From: Planctomycetota bacterium
Lineage (GTDB): Bacteria > Planctomycetota > Planctomycetia > Planctomycetales > Planctomycetaceae
Assembly (NCBI GenBank): GCA_014584345.1
Contig: JACTNB010000019.1
Span: 372,001-436,000, forward strand
Length of the DNA stretch: 64,000 nt
Direction: 5' to 3'
Both the position numbers and the translations under genes were made by a program. The notes beneath the pieces are model-generated. The model saw only the letters and a program-made list of their open reading frames with translations. It ran no database searches and had not been told where the DNA came from. Within the stretch, counting starts at the first letter, position 1. Each line of letters starts with the position of its first letter. Shown here piece by piece: positions 40,457-49,871 of this stretch.

Positions 40457-41596
40457 ATGAAATCCTCTGTCTGGTTCCCTGTTTCGATGGTGATGGCATT
40501 TCTGTGGAATGCCCCGATTTCACTGTTCGCGCAGGACAAGCTGCCGCTGATCGATGTTTCCGGTCAAACCGAGCGGCATGTCGTTTTGGCCGAGGGAACA
40601 CCGGAGGTGTATCAGGGACATCCCACCACCCTGTTGATGCCGAATCAGAAGACGCTGTTTGCCGTCTGGTGCATCAATCATGGGGGGGCTGCCGGTCCTT
40701 TGGCCCGCAGTGACGACGGCGGTTTGAGTTGGCGGCGACTGGACGATCAGCTTCCCCCCGGCTACGCCACGCATCAGAATTGCCCCAGTATTTATCGCCT
40801 GGTCGATCCGGCCGGAAAGGAACGCGTGTGGGTCTTTTCCGCCGCGCTGGGACAGCGGGGAGGACCAGGCATGCCCAGCATCATGAGCGAAGATGGGGGC
40901 GAAACCTGGCGGGAAATGCCTCCCCTGAATTTTCCCTGCGTGATGACCTTCAGCAGTATCGTCCGCCTGCGGGATGGCCGCTATTTGGGCCTGTACCACA
41001 AAGGCCCCGATGGGAAGGATCGCGCGCCACTCGAAGTCCTGCAAACAATCACCAGCGATGGAGGGTTTACCTGGTCCGAGCCTCGGGTGGTTGCCGCCGT
41101 GCCAGGCAAGAATCCCTGCGAGCCAGGAGTGTTTCGCAGCCCCGATGGTAAACAACTCTGTTGCCTGATGCGGGAAAATACTCACAAGGGACATAGCCTG
41201 ATGATGTTCAGCGAGGACGAGGGGGAAACCTGGTCCACTCCAGTAGATACCCCCTGGGGGCTGACAGGGGATCGTCACAAGGAAGTCTTCACGGCCGATG
41301 GCAAACTGGTAGTCTGCTTTCGAGATCAGGCCCCCGGCAGTTCCAGCCGAGGACATTTCGTGGCCTGGGTCGGCACCTACGACGACATCCTTCAAGGGAA
41401 GGAAGGGAGTTATCGAATCAAACTGCTGCACCATTTTGGTCGCCCCGGTGATTGTGGGTATCCGGGAGTGGAACTGCTGCCCGAGGGGACCATCGTTGCC
41501 ACCACCTATGTCAAATATCGGGATGACCAGAATAAAAACTCCGTCGTCTCCGTCCGCTTCCGCCTGAACGAATTTAACCCCGTGACGGCTCCCTGA
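40457..41596 (+). CDS. Secreted sialidase-fold (BNR/Asp-box) protein
   Basis: 379 residues from ATG 40457 with GGGAG 6 nt upstream. A signal peptide (1-26, ending L-F-A-Q) precedes a six-bladed propeller with Asp boxes S-D-D-G-G-L-S-W (85-92), [15 protein letters not shown] and S-E-D-E-G-E-T-W. It resembles exo-alpha-sialidase-like proteins. True sialidases have an Arg triad and a Tyr/Glu pair, which I cannot place with certainty, so the substrate is open. It lies 186 nt before the DUF1080 fusion gene, and both are exported. A shared role in breaking down a complex glycan is plausible. Confidence 0.82.
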   Translation: MKSSVWFPVSMVMAFLWNAPISLFAQDKLPLIDVSGQTERHVVLAEGTPEVYQGHPTTLLMPNQKTLFAVWCINHGGAAGPLARSDDGGLSWRRLDDQLPPGYATHQNCPSIYRLVDPAGKERVWVFSAALGQRGGPGMPSIMSEDGGETWREMPPLNFPCVMTFSSIVRLRDGRYLGLYHKGPDGKDRAPLEVLQTITSDGGFTWSEPRVVAAVPGKNPCEPGVFRSPDGKQLCCLMRENTHKGHSLMMFSEDEGETWSTPVDTPWGLTGDRHKEVFTADGKLVVCFRDQAPGSSSRGHFVAWVGTYDDILQGKEGSYRIKLLHHFGRPGDCGYPGVELLPEGTIVATTYVKYRDDQNKNSVVSVRFRLNEFNPVTAP

Positions 41597-41782
41597 AATT
41601 CAGACAGGATTTTTCCCGGGGCGGTTGCCCTCCCGGGAATGGCTCGATAGATTGAAGAATTGGGATAAATGATTTCACATGATATCTTGTCCGGGATGTT
41701 TCCCCCGGCGGGATCCGCACGGATGGAATCTGTGTTCCCCGGAAATTGACGCACACTAGAACTTGCTACGGAAGAGGTCCTT

Positions 41783-44755
41783 ATGCGACGTATCTGCCTG
41801 TTATTGTGGATGGTGGCCCTGTTGCCGACCACGCTGTTTGCCGAGCAGCCGGAATTCATCAAGGTTGGCATCATCGGCCTGGATACTTCCCATGCCGTGG
41901 CGTTCACGAAAATCCTGAACGACCCGAATGCCGCATCCGACGTGGCCAATTGCCGGGTGGTCGCGGCTTATCCGCAAGGGAGCCCCGATATTGAAAGCAG
42001 TGTCCGGCGGGTTCCTGAATACACCGAGCAAATCCAGAAACTGGGTGTCACCATTGTCGGTTCCATCGAGGAACTGTTGACCCAGGTCGATGCCGTGCTG
42101 CTCGAAACCAACGATGGACGCCCTCATCTCGAACAGGTCCGCCCCGTTTTGAAGGCGGGAAAACCGGTCTTTATCGATAAGCCTGTTGCGGGCACGCTCG
42201 AGGATGCCATCGCAATTTATCGCGAAGCGGAACTGGCGGGGGTCCCTGTCTTTTCCAGTTCGTCGTTGCGTTATGGGAAGAACACACAGGCGGTTGCCGC
42301 CGGTTCGGTGGGCAAGGTTCGGCAGGCCGAAACCTTCAGCCCCGCCAGCCTGGAAGCGACGCATCCCGATCTATTCTGGTACGGGATTCATGGGGTGGAA
42401 TCGTTATTCACCGTGATGGGACTCGGCTGCCAGACGGTACAGCGGACCACCGAGGACGGGTTGATCGTGGTCACCGGAAAGTGGGACGATGGCCGGGTCG
42501 GCATCTTCCGCGAAGGGAAGGGCTATGGCGGAATCGCCCGTGGGGAAAACGGGGAAGCCTCCCTCGGTGCGTACGATGGGTATCGCGCCTTGCTGGTGGA
42601 GATCGTCAAGTTCTTCAGGTCGGGAGTTGCACCGGTTACTCCCGCCGAAACGCTTGAAATTTACGCCTTCATGGAAGCCGCCGATGAAAGCAAGCGCCAG
42701 GGAGGAGCCGAAGTCTCGCTGCGCGATCTGAAAATGAAGGCCGCAGGTTTTACGCCGCTGTTCAATGGTACCGACCTGACCGGTTGGAAGGGTTTGGTGG
42801 GCAATCCCAAAACCCGGGCTGCAATGTCTCCGGAGGAACTGACGGAAGCCCAGAAAACCGCCGATGAGTCGATGCGAGCCCACTGGCAGGTTGAAGACGG
42901 AGCCCTCGTTTTCGATGGCAAGGGCCAGAGCTTGTGCACCGACAAGGACTACGCCGATTTCGAAATGATGGTCGACTGGAAAATCCTGGAAGGGGGAGAC
43001 AGCGGAATTTATCTGCGTGGCAGCCCCCAAATTCAGATCTGGGATACCGAACACGTCCCTTATTTCCGCCATGGCGCGGAAAACGGCTCCGGGGCCTTGT
43101 GGAACAATAAAAAGAACCCGCGCTTTCCGCAGGTCAAAGCAGATCGCCCCGTCGGCCATTGGAACAGCATGTTGATCCGCATGGTGGGCGAATACGTAAC
43201 CGTGAAACTCAACGGACACGTGGTGACCGATCACGTCGTCATGGAAAACCTGTGGGAACCGAACCGCCCGATTTACCGCAGCGGCCAAATCGAACTGCAA
43301 AATCACGGGAATCAACTCTGGTTCCGCAACTTGTACATTCGCGAAATTGGAGCCGATGAGGCCAATAACATTCTGCGCGCACGGCAGGAACAGGCGGTCG
43401 CCTCCACCTCCATCTTCAACGGCACCGATCTGGCGGGCTGGAAGGGGGACGTGGATGGGTATGAAGTCAAGGAGGGGGCGATTTACTGCAAACAGGACCA
43501 GGGAGGCAATCTGCTGACGGAACAACAGTATGCAAACTACATCTCCCGGCTCGAGTTCCAAGTTCCACCTGCGGGCAATAACGGCTTAATTCTGCGTTAC
43601 ACCGGCGAAGGGTCGCCGCATGTCAATGGCATGGAGTTGCAGGTGCTCGATAACGAGGACGAACGCTATGCCAAGCTGGACCCTCGCCAGTACCATGGCT
43701 CCGTTTACGGTGTGTTCCCCGCGCATCGCGGATACCTGCGAGAACCGGGCGAGTGGAATACCCAACAGGTGATGCTGAATGGAAACCGGATTCGCGTCGA
43801 ATTGAACGGCTTCGCCATCCTCGATGCCGATCTCGGCTCCGCAACCGAATCCAAGGATGGCGAGCTCTATCCCGGCATCAAGAACAAAACCGGTTACTTT
43901 GGTTTTGCCGGACACCGCGACCCGGTCGGGTTCCGCAATATTTCCATGGTGGAACTGCCACCGAGCCCCGCCTCACCCCCACCACGGGAAGCGGCCCTCA
44001 GCCCCCAGGGCGAGCCGATTCGGCTGTTTAACGGCGAGAATCTCGAAGGCTTTTACTCCTGGATTCGCGATCTCAAATTCGCCGACCCCAACAAGGTGTT
44101 CACCGTCAGCGACGGAGTGTTGCACATCTCGGGGAATGGGTACGGGGGCTTGATCACCAACGAGGCCTATCGCGATTATCATCTGGTTGTCGATTTCAAG
44201 TGGGGAGGAAAAACCTGGGGCGACCGCGCGGAAAAAACCCGCGATTCCGGCGTGCTGCTGCACTGCTGGGGACCGGAAGGAGGCTTGGGCAATACCTGGA
44301 TGGCTTCCGTCGAAGCCCAGATCATCGAAGGCGGAGTCGGAGATATTCTGGTACTCTCCGGGACCGATCCCATTACCGGTCAACCGTTGCCGGTCTCGCT
44401 CACTGCGGAAGTGACCAAGGACCGTGATGGCGAAACCGTCTGGAAAAAGGGGGGCGAACGAAAAACCTTCAGCCGGGGCCGCATCAACTGGTACGGTCGA
44501 GATGAAGACTGGGCCGATCGCATCAATTTCCGTGGAAAAAACGACGTCGAAAGCCCATTGGGGGAATGGACCCGGCTGGAAGTCATTGCCGATGGCGATC
44601 ATCTGCTTTACAAGGTGAATGGCGTAGTCGTGAATGAAGCCTTCGAGGTCTCTCCCAGCAGCGGCAAACTGCTGCTGCAAACCGAACAGGCCGAAATGCT
44701 CGTGAAACGGTTCGAACTGTGGCCCCTGGGATCCGAAATTCCTCCCATGGAATAA
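41783..44755 (+). CDS. Exported fusion: Gfo/Idh/MocA-like oxidoreductase plus three DUF1080 domains
   Basis: 990 residues with signal peptide 1-20 (L-F-A at the end). Residues 25-315 form a Gfo/Idh/MocA-type oxidoreductase: a changed nucleotide loop V-G-I-I-G-L-D-T-S-H, the conserved lysine K133 in I-D-K-P-V-A and a sugar-binding half with H203 in G-I-H-G-V-E. Three DUF1080 (3-keto-disaccharide hydrolase-like) jelly-roll domains then start with F-N-G-x-[DN]-L at about 327, 545 and 747. In known systems a Gfo-type enzyme makes a 3-keto-glycoside and a DUF1080 enzyme cleaves it, so one chain may do both steps (inference). A periplasmic place would need a tightly held NAD(P). A GAAGAGG ribosome site precedes ATG 41783. 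Confidence 0.88.
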   Translation: MRRICLLLWMVALLPTTLFAEQPEFIKVGIIGLDTSHAVAFTKILNDPNAASDVANCRVVAAYPQGSPDIESSVRRVPEYTEQIQKLGVTIVGSIEELLTQVDAVLLETNDGRPHLEQVRPVLKAGKPVFIDKPVAGTLEDAIAIYREAELAGVPVFSSSSLRYGKNTQAVAAGSVGKVRQAETFSPASLEATHPDLFWYGIHGVESLFTVMGLGCQTVQRTTEDGLIVVTGKWDDGRVGIFREGKGYGGIARGENGEASLGAYDGYRALLVEIVKFFRSGVAPVTPAETLEIYAFMEAADESKRQGGAEVSLRDLKMKAAGFTPLFNGTDLTGWKGLVGNPKTRAAMSPEELTEAQKTADESMRAHWQVEDGALVFDGKGQSLCTDKDYADFEMMVDWKILEGGDSGIYLRGSPQIQIWDTEHVPYFRHGAENGSGALWNNKKNPRFPQVKADRPVGHWNSMLIRMVGEYVTVKLNGHVVTDHVVMENLWEPNRPIYRSGQIELQNHGNQLWFRNLYIREIGADEANNILRARQEQAVASTSIFNGTDLAGWKGDVDGYEVKEGAIYCKQDQGGNLLTEQQYANYISRLEFQVPPAGNNGLILRYTGEGSPHVNGMELQVLDNEDERYAKLDPRQYHGSVYGVFPAHRGYLREPGEWNTQQVMLNGNRIRVELNGFAILDADLGSATESKDGELYPGIKNKTGYFGFAGHRDPVGFRNISMVELPPSPASPPPREAALSPQGEPIRLFNGENLEGFYSWIRDLKFADPNKVFTVSDGVLHISGNGYGGLITNEAYRDYHLVVDFKWGGKTWGDRAEKTRDSGVLLHCWGPEGGLGNTWMASVEAQIIEGGVGDILVLSGTDPITGQPLPVSLTAEVTKDRDGETVWKKGGERKTFSRGRINWYGRDEDWADRINFRGKNDVESPLGEWTRLEVIADGDHLLYKVNGVVVNEAFEVSPSSGKLLLQTEQAEMLVKRFELWPLGSEIPPME

Positions 44756-44777
44756 TCGTCCCGAGCATTCCATAATA

Positions 44778-44809
44778 CCAAACGCCCTCGGCATCCCGAG
44801 GGCGTTTGG
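44778..44809 (+). terminator. Strong 14-bp hairpin, terminator of the DUF1080 fusion gene
   Basis: CCAAACGCCCTCGG-CATC-CCGAGGGCGTTTGG, a perfect 14-bp stem 23 nt after the stop. Only a short T-stretch (CTTTGG) follows. Confidence 0.75.
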
Positions 44810-44841
44810 CTTTGGTAACAGACTGCCGGAATCCCAGTCGC

Positions 44842-44872
44842 AAACGAGCCGCATTCACCGTGCGGCTCGTTT
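44842..44872 (+). terminator. Second 12-bp hairpin
   Basis: AAACGAGCCGCA-TTCACCG-TGCGGCTCGTTT followed by CCTTTG, 33 nt after the first hairpin. A back-up terminator. Confidence 0.65.
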
Positions 44873-45076
44873 CCTTTGATGACGCTTGCAAATCTGCCTC
44901 ATCGAAGATGCTTCAGGGGCCGCATGACAAGACGACATGCCAGTCCCCGCTCCGCACGGGTGCCAAATTTTTATGCAACTGTGTGGAATCCACGGAAAGC
45001 CCGACGTTATTGCTCGTAGAGAGTCACGCGGAAACAATGGCAAACACACTGTGAAATATCGACGAAAGGGCCTGCC

Positions 45077-45451
45077 ATGAAATGGGTTGTGATCTGTGGA
45101 ACGCTGATTATCGTGCATTCGGGAGGGGGCATGGCCGAGGCTGCCCGGGACAAGTCGGGTGAAGTGGCGGCACAAGCAGAAGCTGCGGCCCGTGCCGGAT
45201 TCGAGCGGCTCGACAAAAATGGCGATGGCTTCATCGACCCTGCGGAAGCCCCGGAGTGGCTGCTCAAACGTTTCCGGCGAATCGACCTCAATCGCGATTC
45301 GTTGATCGATCTTGAAGAATTCCTGAAATTCGCCCGGCCGAAGCCTCCCCGAGATGAGCGACCCGAACAGGAGAAACCCGAACCGGAAGAGCTGCCCGTT
45401 GAGGAAGAACGGCCCAAGCCGACAAATTCCGGCTCGCGCCCCGTGATTTGA
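45077..45451 (+). CDS. Small secreted EF-hand protein
   Basis: 124 residues with a signal peptide (about 1-22, M-A-E-A-A). Two EF-hand calcium loops: D46-K-N-G-D-G-F-I-D-P-A-E57 (canonical) and D70-L-N-R-D-S-L-I-D-L-E-E81 (Ser in place of Gly at position 6, still plausible). The C-terminal 35 residues are Pro- and Glu-rich and likely unfolded. Small exported EF-hand proteins are common in planctomycetes, with unknown partners. The gene stands alone. Confidence 0.85.
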   Translation: MKWVVICGTLIIVHSGGGMAEAARDKSGEVAAQAEAAARAGFERLDKNGDGFIDPAEAPEWLLKRFRRIDLNRDSLIDLEEFLKFARPKPPRDERPEQEKPEPEELPVEEERPKPTNSGSRPVI

Positions 45452-45719
45452 GTGTGACGGAGTCAAACCTCGGACTGGGAAGACTCCGCTATCGAGGGGT
45501 CTTTCCAATAACGCGATCCGGGGCGCCGGCGCTCATCGTCAAGCCAGAGATGTCGTTCCTGTCGTACGATTTGCCGGCGTCTCCCACCCCTGGATTCCGT
45601 GTGCTGTGATAGCGAATGGTGGCAGCGACCTTGTTTCTCTTTCTCCTGTCTGCTGGTGACGATTGCCAGAGCTGACACCTGGCACGTCACCAGTGGCGGA
45701 GGAAGGGGCCCCGTTTTGC

Positions 45720-46901
45720 TCAACGGACGGTAACTGCCTGCTCGCTTTGCGACCGCTCCGTCCGTTTCCAGGTCCCCTTCTGCGTGCGGAACAGCCAGCG
45801 ATAAAAACCACAGGCCAGCGCCACATTCATCATCACGAACATCCAGGCGATCCGACCGACGGCTCCCACTTTGCCGGGCACCCCCAGCGAACCAGCTATC
45901 GCCATTCCATATCCCATTCCCTGTGACACCAGCAGCCAGCGGTACACAGGCTGCTCGGCCAGCAGCAGACTGCTGACCAGGGCAAGCAACATCCACAGCG
46001 GGCACGTCCAACGCAGCACCTTGTGCGACCAGAAAGCCCAACTGACCAGCCCGTAATCGGGCAGCAGCAGGCGACGCAGCCAGACTAGACTCTGAAAGTT
46101 ACCAGCCCCGATTCGCGTCCGTCGCTGGAATTCATCTCGAATTGTCGGCGCGGTTTCTTCCCGGGCAATCGCCGACTTATCGTACAGCAACCTGCGTCGC
46201 GACAGATGGATCCGCATCCCAATGAGAAAATCGTCCACGATCGTGTGGGACGGAATCGAGGCAAACAGCTCCTTGCGAAGAGCGTAGATGGCACCATTCG
46301 CTCCCTGCAGAGCCCCCACGGCTCCTTCCTGGGCCTTGATCCAGTTTTCATAACGCCAGTACACGCCGTCCACATTTTCGCCTGTCGCCGCATCGGTCAG
46401 AATCAGACGCCCACACACTCCCCCCACGCTAGGATCTTGAAAGTGACGAACCAGTTGGCGGGCGGCATCGCGATCCCAAAAAGTATTGGCGTCCGACAGC
46501 AATACAATTTCCCCACGCGCCTGGGGGATGCTGTCATTTAGTACGGAGGCCTTGCCACGCCGCTCGGGATATTGCAATAACCGGACACGAGAATCGGATA
46601 TCGAAGCCACGAGTTCCCCCGTGCTGTCTTCGTTGCCATCCACGCCGATCAGTATTTCCAGACGATCCGCCGGGTAATCCAGCATCAAGGCGTTATGCAC
46701 CCGCTGCAGAATGACCGACTCCTCCTTGTAGGCGGCGATTACCAGCGAGACGAAAGGCCAGGACTGTTCCGAAGGATTACCGTACGGTGCCTGTTTTGCA
46801 GGCCGGAATCGGCTCAGCAACCCCAGTAGCAGAGGGTACAACAGGTAACAGTAAACGATCAGTCCCAGGGACAGCCAGCAGAGCGTCTCTATCATCCACA
46901 T
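45720..46901 (-). CDS. Membrane-bound family 2 glycosyltransferase
   Basis: 393 residues. TM segment at 5-30, a GT-A catalytic domain (about 50-235) and three to four TM helices at the C-terminus (about 285-375). Catalytic features: D88 in I-G-V-D-G-N, the D-x-D-like D137 in L-S-D-A-N-T, D223-D224 in I-V-D-D-F, and R-R-T-R (260-263) in place of the Q-x-x-R-W motif. This layout fits processive or polysaccharide-making GT2 enzymes using UDP- or GDP-sugars at the inner face of the membrane. Its start overlaps the end of the methyltransferase gene by 10 nt, so the two are translationally coupled. Confidence 0.87.
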   Translation of the reverse strand: MWMIETLCWLSLGLIVYCYLLYPLLLGLLSRFRPAKQAPYGNPSEQSWPFVSLVIAAYKEESVILQRVHNALMLDYPADRLEILIGVDGNEDSTGELVASISDSRVRLLQYPERRGKASVLNDSIPQARGEIVLLSDANTFWDRDAARQLVRHFQDPSVGGVCGRLILTDAATGENVDGVYWRYENWIKAQEGAVGALQGANGAIYALRKELFASIPSHTIVDDFLIGMRIHLSRRRLLYDKSAIAREETAPTIRDEFQRRTRIGAGNFQSLVWLRRLLLPDYGLVSWAFWSHKVLRWTCPLWMLLALVSSLLLAEQPVYRWLLVSQGMGYGMAIAGSLGVPGKVGAVGRIAWMFVMMNVALACGFYRWLFRTQKGTWKRTERSQSEQAVTVR

Positions 46902-47926
46902 ATCGATACACTCCTCGCGGGTTCATCCACGGCAGAGGGGATGTCCGTATCCTGGGGGGAAGTAGGTAATGGTTGAGGGGTACCGTGGGGCTGCAAACCC
47001 GCGTACCACATGTAATCGGCAGCCAGATCCTCGGGGGACAAGTCCGCAAAATCGCCATGCGGCTGCAGCGTGCCGTTCCGCAATGCCTCCAGCACGGTTG
47101 GATCCACGCGTTGTTTTTCGATCAATGGAATCAGCCCCACTTTCGCGAACAATTCGGAAAACTGACTGCAACGGAGGCGATTATGGTAAGCCAGTCCCGC
47201 TCCATAACTCTTCCATTCCAATTCGCTGAATTGCAAAAAATTGCCTGTGCCGATCGATGGATCGTCGTTCGCGTAATGATCCCCCGGATTAAAACGATGC
47301 ACAAACAATCCTCCTGGCTTCAAGATCCGGCATCCTTCGGCGGCAATGTCCCGCAAAATCGTCGGCGGAATATGTTCCAGCACATTGGAACTGATCACAA
47401 AATCCATCGACCGATCGGGCAGTCCGGTGTGCCGGGCATCACCAGGATAAATGTATTCGCAATGGAAACGGCCCAATAACTCCCGCAGGGAATCCGCTTT
47501 CGGAGTGGCCACCAGTCGCTGGTAACGTTCGAAAACCCGGGCCCGATCCAGTTGGCATATCTGGGTAAACCACTCCAGGTGCGGATCCACCGAATGGATC
47601 GTCTGCAGGGCCGAATTCAGGGATAACCAGGGATTGACATCCACCGAGACAATGCGCCGGGCTCCCGCCAGGTAGAACGCCAGGGGAGTGAAGGGATGCC
47701 AGCCCGTGCCGATCTCGTAACACTCACTCCCTTCGATCGTTTGTCCCGCTTCCCGTATCATTTCAATCAACTCGGCGGCCCGCTGCAGATCCCGGCGCGG
47801 ATTGACGCGAGTGGTTCCCAGCAGCTTTTGGGCCAGTAAATATCCGCGACGGCCAAACGGAATTCGGTTTAAGATGTTGATCGCAAATGCCTTATGTTGC
47901 CAATACATACCGGACGATGCCTCCAC
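46892..47926 (-). CDS. SAM-dependent methyltransferase
   Basis: 344 residues. A class I methyltransferase fold with motif I E-I-G-T-G near 71-75, V-S-V-D-V-N as the acidic strand-2 end, and S-S-N-V-L-E-H-I-P-P as motif IV. The H-x-F-N-P-G-D-H-Y segment after it is typical of a group found with glycan genes. It is first of an operon with the GT2 gene, overlapping by 10 nt, so it probably methylates a sugar or polysaccharide intermediate (inference). The start is Met 47926 or Met 47908. Confidence 0.82.
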   Translation of the reverse strand: MEASSGMYWQHKAFAINILNRIPFGRRGYLLAQKLLGTTRVNPRRDLQRAAELIEMIREAGQTIEGSECYEIGTGWHPFTPLAFYLAGARRIVSVDVNPWLSLNSALQTIHSVDPHLEWFTQICQLDRARVFERYQRLVATPKADSLRELLGRFHCEYIYPGDARHTGLPDRSMDFVISSNVLEHIPPTILRDIAAEGCRILKPGGLFVHRFNPGDHYANDDPSIGTGNFLQFSELEWKSYGAGLAYHNRLRCSQFSELFAKVGLIPLIEKQRVDPTVLEALRNGTLQPHGDFADLSPEDLAADYMWYAGLQPHGTPQPLPTSPQDTDIPSAVDEPARSVSICG

Positions 47927-48346
47927 GGTTCCCGACTTCCTGCTGAAATCATTGCGGTTCGCCCCGAGAGAACCGACGGATTTCAGTGAAATTTTACCCC
48001 ATGATTATGGGAGGCTCCCGGCGAACGACAGGAAAATACGGGGGCTCTGAAGCGATAGCGGGATATCTCGGCGAGTCCCCCAATTATTTGCATTTCAACA
48101 CTTATGCGGATCTTGTCGCGAGGGTGATAATTGGAATGAAATTCAGCCCGCTCGGCATGTAGCGTCACCCTATTCGTAGACTCTCCGTGGCCCGGCAGAC
48201 TCGACCACTTCACGGGTTGTGCAGGATCGCGCGGGAGGCATCCCTTCTGGCAACCACCCCCCCCTGTCCCTACGAAGCGAACGCCTCCCGATCCCTCGCC
48301 AGGAAAATTCCAAACAGATGTTTTTAGGTTTTCGGACACAATTCTC

Positions 48347-48375
48347 TTGACTTGACAGGCCCGGCAAAGAATAAT
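48347..48375 (+). promoter_or_regulatory. Promoter of the bfd-like gene
   Basis: TTGACT (48347-48352), 17 nt, AATAAT (48370-48375). Predicted transcription start is near 48382, at the edge of the Fur-like palindrome. Confidence 0.5.
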
Positions 48376-48385
48376 TGCGTGAAAC

Positions 48386-48400
48386 TGAGATTCAGTCTCA
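48386..48400. promoter_or_regulatory. Fur-like operator
   Basis: TGAGATTCAGTCTCA is a 7-1-7 palindrome with one mismatch and keeps the TGA...TCA ends of the Fur 7-1-7 model (TGATAATnATTATCA). Its place just past the -10 site and before a bacterioferritin-associated ferredoxin-like gene fits iron-dependent repression. Confidence 0.5.
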
Positions 48401-48449
48401 ACTATCCCTGCCCCGAAGCCCCGCCTTACCTCATCCGAGGATGCGAGCC

Positions 48450-48653
48450 ATGAATCAGAGCGAAGTATTGTGCCGCTGCCTGAATGTGACGCATCATGAA
48501 GTCCATCAGGCGATTGACGTTTTAGCTGCGCAATCTGTTCAGGATGTCGCCAAATTGACCGACGCGGGGACCGGATGCATGTGTTGCCGTCGCTGCATCA
48601 AAGACATCATCCGGCAGAAGCAGATGCAAGCCAGCGTCGCCGAATACGCCTGA
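48450..48653 (+). CDS. bfd: BFD-like [2Fe-2S] protein (bacterioferritin-associated ferredoxin family)
   Basis: 67 residues from ATG 48450 (GAGG 10 nt upstream); ATG 48441 is possible. Fe-S ligands C8-x-C10 and C43-x-x-C46 give the BFD pattern C-x-C-x(32)-C-x-x-C, with an extra C45 and C49. Bfd docks on bacterioferritin and passes electrons to free stored iron when iron is low. No bacterioferritin gene is nearby. A Fur-like site in the promoter supports the iron role. Other BFD-domain proteins serve nitrite reductases, so the partner is not proven. Confidence 0.85.
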   Translation: MNQSEVLCRCLNVTHHEVHQAIDVLAAQSVQDVAKLTDAGTGCMCCRRCIKDIIRQKQMQASVAEYA

Positions 48654-49106
48654 CTTCCCTCGCCGGAGAAGTCTCTCCCAAAACCCCTAATTCACTCTCC
48701 TGCTTCATCTGGAATGCGAATCGAGGGTAATTCTTGGAAACCAGCCCCGCCCGCTTGGATTCCGTTGGCGTCGTGAGAGCAGGTAACCAGTCGCGTTGGC
48801 AGGCAAATTCGGATCATTTCTGGTTTGGTTTTGCCAAGACTGCATGGGATTGCCCCGTCGAAATCGGGTCCAGACTCGGTTCGAGCTCCTTGCGTTTTGT
48901 AATTTTGGCTGGAAAAGGGGGCAAAAACTTTTCCTGCAAGTCTGGCTGGTCAGAGTCTGTGGGATTTGATACACACCCCCTGCAAATTTCAGTCGAAAGG
49001 TTTACGGGCACGCAAAAACCTGTTAAAACATCCCCTTCTGAAATGTTCCGGTGATGGATCGAATACACCGAACGATCAGGTTCAGTCTAGCGGCAAGGAG
49101 GCCATT
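48654..49106. other. Gene-free gap
   Basis: 453 bases between the bfd-like and rimI-like genes. No tRNA, hairpin with T-run or gene-like frame. The upstream extension of the rimI frame (from 48966) has poor codon bias and no homology. Confidence 0.4.
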
Positions 49107-49649
49107 GTGAGTTCAGATCATCTCCAAGATCAGGATTCTTCCCTGCAGATTCGCTGGCTTATTCGCCGCGACATGCCGGAGGTGCTGGCGATCGAACATG
49201 ATAGTTTCGATTACGCTTGGACCGAAGAAGAATTTCTTTGCATTCTTCGCCAGCGTAACTGCATTGGGATGGTGGCCGAGATTGATCATGAAATCGTCGG
49301 CTACATGATTTACGAGTTGCACAAATCCAACCTGCACGTCCTGAATTTTGCAGTGGCCAACTCGCATCGTCGCCGCGGAATTGGCACACGGATGGTGCAG
49401 CGCCTGGTCGACAAACTCAGTTCGCAACGTCGCAAGGAAATTCTGCTCGAAGTGCGGGAACGCAATCTCGATGCCCAGTTATTCTTCAGGCGACAGAGCT
49501 TCTTCGCGGTTACGGTGTTGCGTAATCATTACGATGATACCTGCGAAGATGCCTACATCATGCGCTATCAACTGGAAGCGAGCGATATGCCGATGATTGC
49601 CGGAAAAATCAATCGCATCTCGTCTTACTACGACGCGGACGCCGCTTGA
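49107..49649 (+). CDS. GNAT acetyltransferase, RimI-like
   Basis: 180 residues from GTG 49107, chosen for the AAGGAG 6 nt upstream and because homology begins there. A single GNAT domain (about 15-155): acceptor side around I-R-R-D-M-P-E-V-L-A-I-E, then N-F-A-V-A-N-S-H-R-R-R-G-I-G-T-R-M, with the acetyl-CoA pyrophosphate loop R-R-R-G-I-G. Then L-E-V-R-E-R-N-L-D-A and F-F-R-R-Q-S-F-F. This matches RimI, which acetylates the N-terminus of ribosomal protein S18, although planctomycete copies may act on other proteins. Confidence 0.82.
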   Translation: MSSDHLQDQDSSLQIRWLIRRDMPEVLAIEHDSFDYAWTEEEFLCILRQRNCIGMVAEIDHEIVGYMIYELHKSNLHVLNFAVANSHRRRGIGTRMVQRLVDKLSSQRRKEILLEVRERNLDAQLFFRRQSFFAVTVLRNHYDDTCEDAYIMRYQLEASDMPMIAGKINRISSYYDADAA

Positions 49650-49661
49650 ATTTCCCGCACC
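49649..49661 (+). repeat. Short post-stop repeat, partial copy 3
   Basis: AATTTCCCGCACC, the first 13 bases of the repeat at 15194, here overlapping the rimI-like stop by one base. Confidence 0.3.
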
Positions 49662-49871
49662 CAGGCTACTCTCACTTCAGGTGAATCAGCCCCATCCGTC
49701 AATACACAGGCCCCATGCGAGACCCTGCTCCTCGCCTGGGGCTATTGACGTTGTGTTGCAACCATGGGTTCATGGGAAATCGCCCCCGGACACGCCCGTT
49801 ATTCCGGGCATGTCTGGATTCGTGCCACTCCCGGTGGGCTCTCAAGCTGCCCATTCCGTCGTGACGCCCCC

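Larger units (their letters stand above)
44756..45076. other. Gap with two tandem terminator hairpins
   Basis: 321 bases between the DUF1080 fusion and EF-hand genes. The first 120 bases carry two strong hairpins (listed). The rest shows nothing I can name and should contain the EF-hand gene promoter. Confidence 0.5.
47927..48449. other. Divergent gap with bfd promoter region
   Basis: About 520 bases between the methyltransferase and bfd-like genes. The right 110 bases hold the promoter and Fur-like site listed below; in the rest I see no gene. Confidence 0.45.

Noticed and set aside
42404..43561. 385-codon minus-strand frame opposite the DUF1080 fusion
   Set aside because: Shadow frame without domain.
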